A DNA stretch of 12,052 nt, taken from contig WQXZ01000036.1 in NCBI GenBank assembly GCA_009781525.1, positions 1-12,052 of the forward strand, read 5' to 3'. Origin of the DNA: Coriobacteriia bacterium (GTDB taxonomy: Bacteria; Actinomycetota; Coriobacteriia; Coriobacteriales; UBA8131). The position numbers were made by a program, and so were the translations under genes. The notes under the pieces are model-generated. The model was not told where the DNA came from and did no database searches. It saw nothing but the letters and a program-made list of their open reading frames with translations. Shown here in pieces: positions 6,256 through 12,052 of the stretch (the first letter of the stretch is position 1; each line of letters starts with the position of its first letter).

Positions 6256-7491
6256 ATGCTGTACGCATTACTGGACACTCGCCGCGGTGAGTCGCACTCG
6301 CACCCAGCCTACAGAAAGCTATATGCCACACCGCAAAGTATCCGAAACCATGAAACAGATGGCCTATCTTATGAAGATAATGATAGACTGGTGCGAGCAG
6401 TTAACGATTTTTATGTGAGCAAAGGAGTGTCTATGCCAGCCTACACATCTATCAAGTGGTACAGAAATGCAGAAGAGAGAAACCGAATAATCGAGAGAAT
6501 TCTTCTGCTTCGCGAAGTTTTAGATCAGCAGATTCCAACAAAGACAGCTACAGACACTCTGTTGCTTGCCACATGGAACATCCGTGAGTTCAGCGACAAT
6601 CGTCGAAATGAGAGCCTGCACTACATGGCTGAGATCATCAGTCGTTTTGACCTGGTAGCGATTCAAGAGGTTGCTTCCAATATGAACGGTCTGAAAAAAC
6701 TAGTCTCCCTGCTTGGCCATAACTGGGACTACGTTGTCACTGACAGCACAACCGGCAAAGCCGGCGGCGGAGAGCGGATGGCATTTGTCTATGACAAGTG
6801 CAAGGTTTTCTTCAGAAACATGGCTGGCGAGATAGTGTTGCCAGACAGCAAGCTAATAAACGAAAAGCTCCAGTTTGCCAGAACACCCTTTACCGTTGCT
6901 TTTCAGGCAAGCTGGTTCAGGTTTATCTTGACAACTGTGCATATCTACTACGGCACAAAGGGGGACGAGGATCCACGACGGGTAGCTGAGATAGAGACAA
7001 TCGCAAAATTCCTCAACGATCGCACAAAGAAGGAAGACCTGAGCTATATTCTTCTTGGCGACTTCAATATCGCTAATACCAACCAGGCAACCATGAAGGC
7101 CCTTGAGAAAAATGGCTTTTATATTCCAGAAGCAATTCGTGAGCATCCATCAGATCTTGGTAACACAAAGCACTACGACCAGATTGCTTTTAGACTAAAA
7201 CTGGATAAGGACATGACGGTTTTCTCTGAGTCTGATCAGCGCGCAGGCACCTTCAATTTTGCTGATTATGTTTATACGCTAGATGACCTGGATATCTATC
7301 GTGAGTATTTTGACAAGAAACACACTGAGGGCAAAACTGAAAAGCAGATCAGCAACTACTACAAGAAGTGGCGAACCTTTGAAATGTCAGATCACCTACC
7401 GCTTTGGATCGAGCTTAGGGTGGACTTCAGCAACCAATATCTTGAAAGCATAGCTGCGAATCCTCCGGTTAGGCGGAGCAGCACTTCTTGA
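6256..7491 (+). CDS. endonuclease/exonuclease/phosphatase (EEP) family protein
   Basis: A 411-residue protein with a metal-dependent DNase I-like hydrolase fold from about residue 100 to 392. The expected active-site blocks are present in order: WNIREF (Asn108), AIQEV (Glu138), TVHI (His229), LLGDFNIAN (Asp269, Asn271), HYDQI (His306, Asp308) and MSDHLP (Asp379, His380). Members cleave phosphodiesters in DNA, RNA or small molecules; all catalytic positions seem intact, but the substrate is unknown. Residues 1-95 form a helical N-terminal extension that I do not recognise. There is no signal peptide. ATG 6256 has only a weak ribosome-binding sequence (GAAG). A TTGACA at about 6228 lacks a -10 at the right distance. 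The UroD-like gene starts 14 nt after its stop, suggesting one transcript. Confidence 0.88.
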   Translation: MLYALLDTRRGESHSHPAYRKLYATPQSIRNHETDGLSYEDNDRLVRAVNDFYVSKGVSMPAYTSIKWYRNAEERNRIIERILLLREVLDQQIPTKTATDTLLLATWNIREFSDNRRNESLHYMAEIISRFDLVAIQEVASNMNGLKKLVSLLGHNWDYVVTDSTTGKAGGGERMAFVYDKCKVFFRNMAGEIVLPDSKLINEKLQFARTPFTVAFQASWFRFILTTVHIYYGTKGDEDPRRVAEIETIAKFLNDRTKKEDLSYILLGDFNIANTNQATMKALEKNGFYIPEAIREHPSDLGNTKHYDQIAFRLKLDKDMTVFSESDQRAGTFNFADYVYTLDDLDIYREYFDKKHTEGKTEKQISNYYKKWRTFEMSDHLPLWIELRVDFSNQYLESIAANPPVRRSSTS

Positions 7492-7505
7492 GAGGAGAAC
7501 AGAAC

Positions 7506-8510
7506 ATGCTTAGTAAAAAGGAGAACTTCCTAAGGCTGGCTCGCAAAGAAGAGACTGATGGCATACCTATCTACAACATGATGTGGAGTTTCATCTATCC
7601 AGCGATCTACGAAGAGAGCACAGGCCCCGAGCGAGTCGGACTCGACTACTTCGGTGTTGAGTGGTACAAGGGAGACAACCCGACCGGCGCATCACTGCCC
7701 AAGCCAGGGTCATTCATCTTGGATGACATCACCAAATGGCGGGATGTGATCAAGGTTCCAGACTTCGTCACCGATGTTGACTGGGCATCCATGGCCAAGG
7801 AAGCCAAAGACAAGTGGAACCCCGAGAACCCCTTGGGCGGCATGACAGGCCCAAGCGTCGGTTTCTTCCAGGCTCTGATGTCCTTCATGGGCTTTGATGA
7901 AGGCCTGATAGCCATGTACGAAGAACCCGATGAGGTAAAAGCCCTGATGGAGTACCTGGCAGACTGGGCTGTACAGATGACTAAGCTCTACATCCACCAC
8001 TACAAGCCAGACTTCGGCTGGCTCTGCGACGACATCGCTCACGAGTACAACACGTTCATCTCACTTGGCCAGCTCCAGGAGCTGATTGCTCCAGCCTGGG
8101 CGCGCTACTACGAAACCTGGCTTAATGCCGGACTCCCCGTCGGTATGCATAACTGCGGCTTCTTTGAACCATTCGTCGGCGCACTGATCGACACCGGCGC
8201 CACCTTCTGGGACGCAGTGCAGTCATCGAACGATGTCACACGTATCAAGGCGAGCTACAGCAACAATATGGCGCTCTGCATGTCTCCCGAAATGCGCTTC
8301 CTGAAAGAAGAAGACATCACTGAAGATCAAGTTCGCCAGGAGTTCAGAGAGTGGCTTGACATCGCTGCACCTGGCGGTGGATTTGCAATTGGAGAGGGTC
8401 TTGCTTACCCACCCGCAGAGCCAAGACCCGGTCAGTCTGAGCTGATGTTCAATCGCAGCCAGTGGATTGCCGACGAGTTTGCGCAACGCCGCTACGGCTA
8501 CTATTCCTAA
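7506..8510 (+). CDS. uroporphyrinogen decarboxylase-fold (MtaA/CmuA-type) protein
   Basis: A 334-residue TIM-barrel protein of the UroD superfamily, closer to the MtaA/CmuA corrinoid methyltransferases than to heme UroD. It begins MLSKKENFLRLARKEETDGI and ends with the family's GGGFAIGEG segment (290-298). The zinc motif HxC is present as MHNCGF (His215, Cys217). The third ligand usual in MtaA, a cysteine in the GGGF...GC segment, is absent; Cys258 is a possible substitute. The family acts in methyl transfer to or from corrinoid proteins or thiols; no corrinoid protein gene is adjacent, so the reaction is inference. ATG 7506 is chosen because AGAGGAG lies 8 nt upstream. Strong preference for C-ending codons suggests high expression. 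It is cotranscribed with the EEP gene and convergent with the transporters. Confidence 0.88.
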   Translation: MLSKKENFLRLARKEETDGIPIYNMMWSFIYPAIYEESTGPERVGLDYFGVEWYKGDNPTGASLPKPGSFILDDITKWRDVIKVPDFVTDVDWASMAKEAKDKWNPENPLGGMTGPSVGFFQALMSFMGFDEGLIAMYEEPDEVKALMEYLADWAVQMTKLYIHHYKPDFGWLCDDIAHEYNTFISLGQLQELIAPAWARYYETWLNAGLPVGMHNCGFFEPFVGALIDTGATFWDAVQSSNDVTRIKASYSNNMALCMSPEMRFLKEEDITEDQVRQEFREWLDIAAPGGGFAIGEGLAYPPAEPRPGQSELMFNRSQWIADEFAQRRYGYYS

Positions 8511-8601
8511 CGCAAGCACCTGGTACAAGAGGCTTTCGAGACTGGGGATAAAACCACCATCGGGCAACAGTGTATTCATTCCTGTAGAAGCTTTATCGAA
8601 A

Positions 8602-8633
8602 AAGGATCGCGCTACATTAGTAGCGCGATCCTT
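8602..8633. terminator. bidirectional intrinsic terminator
   Basis: A perfect 14-bp stem AAGGATCGCGCTAC / GTAGCGCGATCCTT with a 4-nt ATTA loop. On the minus strand it is followed by a run of five T, making it a strong terminator for the transporter gene. On the plus strand the tail is weaker (CCTTAGAG) but can serve the UroD-like gene. Confidence 0.88.
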
Positions 8634-8700
8634 AGAGTTGCAGATACCTCAGAGTTACATGACCAGAAGAGCGATTTTCTCCCCAGTTTTGTCTGATTGG

Positions 8701-10104
8701 TTAGCTCGAGGATGACGAGGTAGCAGCGGCAGCAGCAGCACGTTCATCAGCTGCCTTCTGGTTCATTTCGGCGTATTCTTTTGCCTGCTGGTCGGTGATT
8801 CTGTATGCGAATAGGTAAACCAATCCTGCCAGGGCCGACATCAACGCAGGCGCTAGGCCGATGAACATACACAGTGTTCGGGTATTCTCGAAGGTTCTTT
8901 CAACCGGGTCGTATCCGGAGTATGACAGGATAATCGCTGCGACGGGGGTGCCAATAACCGCACCAAGTCTAGCGGTCATGTTAGACAGCGACATTACGAA
9001 CGACCGAACGTCTTTGCCAGTCTTGTACAGCTGGTATTCAGCAGCGTCAAGGTAGAGGTTGATTCCCCAGGCGAGAAGAATCGCCTGAGAGAAGGTTACG
9101 CATGAAACCAGGATAACCTTGATGACGAAATTACCATCGGTGAAGAAAGCGATTAAAACATTTAACCCGCTGACCAAAAACGATGATATTACTGCCGATT
9201 TTTTCTTGCCCAGCTTTCGCGAAACAGGAATCATGAAAGTAGCTGCAGCAATACCGATACCCATCGATATTGTTCCAGACACCGCCAGCAGATCCCAGTT
9301 GCCGACAGAGTATCTGAAGTAGTAAGTATTCAGTGGGCCGATTGCCTGGGTACCGATCTGGGTCAGGATCGCAGCAAGAAATACAACCAGGAAGGTCGGA
9401 TTCTTCAGGGTGTCGATATACATCTCTGTAACCTTAACATTGGTGACAGCGCTTGCCCTGAAGTCAGGGTTATATGTGTCGTATTCTTTGGTTGCAATGA
9501 AAAGCAGAATGCCTGGAGTGATCAGGATAATCATGTAAATCGTATTTAGGATGAAGTATCCATTCATTCCACTCTCACCGGTTATCCGGATGATTGGGGC
9601 AGTGACCAGTGCGGTCACAACACCACCGACCCTACCACCGATAGCAGCCTTAGAAGTAATAGACAGACGGTTATCTGCGCTTGCTCCTGCAACCTTGGCG
9701 ATGAGGCCATTTCTTGCGGTTTGCATTGATGACCAGGCAAAACCGGCGGTTGTGTACATAGCGCCGATCAGAAATGCTGTTGTCCCCTCAGCCATATGAA
9801 AACCGTAGAACACGATGGAATAGCATATAGTGATAATCCAGGGGCAAACAAGAATGAAGGGTCTGAATTGCCCTAACTTGGTCATTGTCTTCTGAACAAC
9901 AGGCCCTGTTACTATTGTTCCTACATAGTCACCTATCGTGCATGCCGACAGGATTACTGCAAGGGTAGCTAAAGAGATACCCATGAAGTCTGTCACAAAG
10001 AATGAGAGATACTGAAGGATCAGTACCGTTCCAAAACTCTGTGAGAACTGCGAAAAAGTGAAAAAATACGGGAGCGATTTTTTCATTTCTAGTTGTTCAC
10101 TCAT
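8701..10104 (-). CDS. GPH-type MFS transporter, paralog 1
   Basis: A 467-residue inner-membrane symporter with about twelve membrane helices. The cytoplasmic loop after helix 2 reads TGPVVQKTMTKLGQFRP, which fits the glycoside-pentoside-hexuronide:cation symporter family; these move sugars or related organic molecules with a cation. The substrate is unknown. It shares long identical blocks with the second transporter (SADNRLSITSK, NWDLLA, ISMGIGIAAAT, YKTGKD, MTARL, VIGTP). The C-terminus ends in AADERAAAAAATSSSSS, an unusual alanine/serine tail whose serines use mixed codons. ATG 10104 is preferred over an in-frame ATG at 10137 because GGAGAG lies just before it and the paralog starts at the matching place. 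It has its own promoter and a leader of about 213 nt. Confidence 0.93.
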   Translation of the reverse strand: MSEQLEMKKSLPYFFTFSQFSQSFGTVLILQYLSFFVTDFMGISLATLAVILSACTIGDYVGTIVTGPVVQKTMTKLGQFRPFILVCPWIITICYSIVFYGFHMAEGTTAFLIGAMYTTAGFAWSSMQTARNGLIAKVAGASADNRLSITSKAAIGGRVGGVVTALVTAPIIRITGESGMNGYFILNTIYMIILITPGILLFIATKEYDTYNPDFRASAVTNVKVTEMYIDTLKNPTFLVVFLAAILTQIGTQAIGPLNTYYFRYSVGNWDLLAVSGTISMGIGIAAATFMIPVSRKLGKKKSAVISSFLVSGLNVLIAFFTDGNFVIKVILVSCVTFSQAILLAWGINLYLDAAEYQLYKTGKDVRSFVMSLSNMTARLGAVIGTPVAAIILSYSGYDPVERTFENTRTLCMFIGLAPALMSALAGLVYLFAYRITDQQAKEYAEMNQKAADERAAAAAATSSSSS

Positions 10105-10316
10105 CCCTCTCTCCTTTTTATTGTCGTCTTTCGTCAAACTCGTTCAGCGTTTACATGACCTTAATAATTACCTTACGACTTCACAAAGAGATGGCGATTA
10201 TGGCTGTTACTATCCTCTTTTATTCTCAGAAAACAATATAGCGACTAACACACCACTCTCCAGGCTCCCCTAAAATACAAGTATTCTGCCCTCCAATACA
10301 ATAAATATAACTGCTC
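10105..10316 (-). other. long 5' leader of transporter paralog 1
   Basis: About 212 transcribed, apparently untranslated nucleotides between the predicted start of transcription and ATG 10104. I see no riboswitch core I recognise. A possible tiny leader reading frame (TTG near 10279 after GGAGGG) is not supported. A downstream secondary promoter cannot be excluded. The ribosome-binding site AAGGAGAG is at 10110-10120. Confidence 0.35.
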
Positions 10317-10323
10317 TAAGCGC

Positions 10324-10352
10324 AATATTAAGTAAAAGAATGTATTTGTCAA
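10324..10352 (-). promoter_or_regulatory. promoter of transporter paralog 1
   Basis: On the minus strand a perfect TTGACA (10352-10347) is followed after 16 or 17 nt by TAATAT or AATATT, each four of six consensus matches. The surrounding sequence is A/T rich. The predicted start is near 10317. Confidence 0.6.
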
Positions 10353-10497
10353 CCTAGTTTAGACAATGAATCTATTAACGCTGAGAATGCAATAACAGGC
10401 AGCGCAATGAAACTGCGGTCTGCTCTGCGAATGGCGAGGGAAGTACGAGGGTATGCTTGATGCATGCATAGCACGCGGGAGCCGCACGCCACAAAGA

Positions 10498-10595
10498 AGA
10501 GACCCACCCATACGGGCAGGCCAAACAAAGAAGAGGCTCACCCATACGGGCAGGCCAAACAAAGAAGGCCCACCCATACGGGCAGGCCTCCTTCT
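10498..10595 (-). repeat. three tandem terminator repeats (32-34 bp period)
   Basis: The 18-bp core CACCCATACGGGCAGGCC occurs at 10505, 10539 and 10571, separated by AAACAAAGAAG-type spacers. On the minus strand each unit reads GGCCTGCCCGTATGGGTG followed by GGCC, GAGCC or GGTC, forming a hairpin (GGCC and CCC arms, GTAT loop) followed by TTCTTTGTTT-like tracts. Each is therefore an intrinsic terminator, lying 45-140 nt after the stop of the second transporter. The unit nearest the gene has the best stem. Two smaller curiosities lie beyond: a 10-bp palindrome ATGCATGCAT at 10460-10469 and G/C-rich sequence to 10498. The rest of 10353-10498 holds no gene that I can support. Confidence 0.8.
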
Positions 10596-10640
10596 TTTGT
10601 TATGTAGTAAACGAACAGCTGATGGTATCTGACACAACGG

Positions 10641-12050
10641 CTATGCTGCGTCAGCTGCTGCTGCTGCGGCTGCTGCTCGTTCCGCTGCCGCTGCGGCATT
10701 GGCCTCAGCGTATTCCCTGGCCTGTTCATCTGTCATCCGATAGAAGAACAGGTAGATAAAGCCTGTGATCGTGGACATACAGGCCGGTGCAAGACCGATG
10801 AACATGACTAGTGTCCTCGTGCTCTCCATCGAACCGACTCCATCGACGACCTGGTAACCGCACTTGGACAGGATGAACGCTGCCAGTGGCGTACCGATGA
10901 CCGCTGCCAGTCTGGCTGTCATATTCGACATCGACATGACGAAGGCCTTCTGATCCTTGCCGGTCTTGTACTGCTGGTACTCAGCTACATCGAGGTAGAG
11001 GTTGATGCCCCAGGCTGCCATGATAGCGCCGGTGAAGGACGCGCATGATGCCAAGACGACCTTCCAGACGAAGCTTCCGTCTGTCAGGAAGGCGACTAAG
11101 ACATTCAAGCCGGCACCCGCGAATGAAGAGAACACGGCTGACTTCTTCTTACCGAGTTTCTTAGACACCGGAATCATGATGGTGGCAGCTGCGATACCGA
11201 TACCCATCGAGATGGTCTGGGAAAGTGCTAACAGATCCCAGTTACCGATCGAGTATCTCCAGTAGTAGGTGTTCAGTGGGGATACTGCCTGCATGCCGAG
11301 ACCGGATACGATGGCTGCGAAGAAGATAGCCAAGAACTTGGTGTTCTTGATCGTATCGAGGTACATCTCAGAGACCTTGACGTTGGTCGCGGACTGAGGA
11401 GCCTTGAAGTTCGGATCATAGACATCGTATTCCTTAGTGGTCAGGAATAAGATCATGTAGGGGATGATGACGATGATGCCGTAGATCACTGTCAGGATGA
11501 AGTAGCCGTTGACACCACCAGCGGTGGTCCTTTGCAGGATCGGAGCGGTGATCATCGAGACGACGACACCACCGATACGTCCGGCCAGAGCTGACTTGGA
11601 GGTGATCGACAGACGGTTGTCGGCACTGGAGCCGGCGACCTTTGCCATCAGACCGTTCCTTGCAGCTGTCATCGAGGACCAGCCGAAACCGGTCATTGTG
11701 TACATGCTACCGATCAGGATGGCCTGACCGACATCGGAGCCTCTGAAGCCCCAGAATACCATCATGTAGCCGCCGACGATGACGAACGGCATGATGAGTA
11801 TGTAGGGTCTGTACTGACCCATCTTGGTATTGGTCTTCTGAACCAGTGGACCGGTCACGAAGGTGCAGACATAGTCACCAATCGTACAGATCGACAGTAC
11901 GAGGGCCAGTGTCGCAAGCGACATGCCCATGTACTCGGTTACGAAGAATGACAGATACCCTAAGATCAGTGTGGTACCGAAACTACCGACACCACTCTGG
12001 TAGGCGAATATCCAAGGTAAATGTTTCTTCATTTCTTTTTGTTCAGCCAT
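10641..12050 (-). CDS. GPH-type MFS transporter, paralog 2
   Basis: A 469-residue membrane protein with about twelve helices, paralogous to the 8701-10104 transporter along its whole length. The loop TGPLVQKTNTKMGQYRP after helix 2 again points to the glycoside-pentoside-hexuronide:cation symporter family, acting at the cytoplasmic membrane on an unknown substrate. The tail AEANAAAAAERAAAAAAAADAA is alanine-rich and mostly GCA-encoded, so slippage may change its length. ATG 12050 aligns with the chosen start of paralog 1; only two bases of upstream sequence are in the window, so its promoter and ribosome-binding site are not visible. Its codons are clearly richer in C and G at third positions than those of paralog 1, suggesting stronger expression or different ancestry. 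It is followed by the tandem terminators. Confidence 0.93.
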   Translation of the reverse strand: MAEQKEMKKHLPWIFAYQSGVGSFGTTLILGYLSFFVTEYMGMSLATLALVLSICTIGDYVCTFVTGPLVQKTNTKMGQYRPYILIMPFVIVGGYMMVFWGFRGSDVGQAILIGSMYTMTGFGWSSMTAARNGLMAKVAGSSADNRLSITSKSALAGRIGGVVVSMITAPILQRTTAGGVNGYFILTVIYGIIVIIPYMILFLTTKEYDVYDPNFKAPQSATNVKVSEMYLDTIKNTKFLAIFFAAIVSGLGMQAVSPLNTYYWRYSIGNWDLLALSQTISMGIGIAAATIMIPVSKKLGKKKSAVFSSFAGAGLNVLVAFLTDGSFVWKVVLASCASFTGAIMAAWGINLYLDVAEYQQYKTGKDQKAFVMSMSNMTARLAAVIGTPLAAFILSKCGYQVVDGVGSMESTRTLVMFIGLAPACMSTITGFIYLFFYRMTDEQAREYAEANAAAAAERAAAAAAAADAA

Positions 12051-12052
12051 TA

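Noticed and set aside
10498..10595. CRISPR array
   Set aside because: The spacers between the cores are themselves repeated and short, and each unit folds as a terminator; no cas genes.
10359..10637. Protein-coding gene in the gap between transporters
   Set aside because: The open frame consists of the terminator repeats and has no ribosome-binding site or recognisable domain.

Overview
The window looks like bacterial chromosome from an anaerobic actinomycete, most likely class Coriobacteriia (Eggerthellaceae-like). This is inference from gene content: a CpXC protein, a UroD/MtaA-type methyltransferase-like protein, paired GPH-type MFS symporters, a sortase-type surface protein and a tRNA with an encoded CCA. 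No rRNA or other phylogenetic marker is present, so the placement is tentative.

Layout. (1) 1-946, minus: a membrane-anchored GGDEF (diguanylate cyclase-type) protein cut by the window edge. (2) 1142-1762, plus: a stand-alone circularly permuted NlpC/P60-like cysteine hydrolase. (3) 1767-3008, plus: a palindromic operator region followed by a Fic-domain protein with an intact catalytic motif, an inhibitory helix and a C-terminal winged helix. (4) 3040-3220: promoter, tRNA-Ala(GGC) and terminator. The right arm of that terminator continues into an inverted, decayed copy of the tRNA 3' end. (5) 3224-4290, minus: a promoter, a CDP-alcohol phosphatidyltransferase without a normal start codon, and an NTF2/SnoaL-like protein. 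(6) 4455-5387, plus: a secreted, probably wall-anchored protein with a cadherin-like beta-sandwich. (7) 5508-6188, minus: CpXC zinc-binding protein, divergent from (8) 6256-8510, plus: an endonuclease/exonuclease/phosphatase-fold protein followed 14 nt later by a UroD/MtaA-family protein. (9) 8602-8633: a perfect 14-bp hairpin acting as terminator between convergent units. (10) 8701-12050, minus: two paralogous GPH-type transporters with alanine-rich C-terminal tails. Between them lie three tandem intrinsic terminators and a promoter with a long leader, so they look separately transcribed.

Functionally, the UroD-like protein and the transporters resemble small-molecule catabolic modules of gut anaerobes (a transporter importing a substrate, a methyltransferase-like enzyme acting on it), but the substrate cannot be read from sequence. 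The Fic gene with its own palindromic operators looks like a self-regulated AMPylation module. I did not find a complete, clearly new multi-gene system. The strongest unusual signals are the inverted tRNA copy that supplies the tail of a protein gene, the phosphatidyltransferase lacking a standard start codon, the operator palindromes before fic, and the tandem terminator array.
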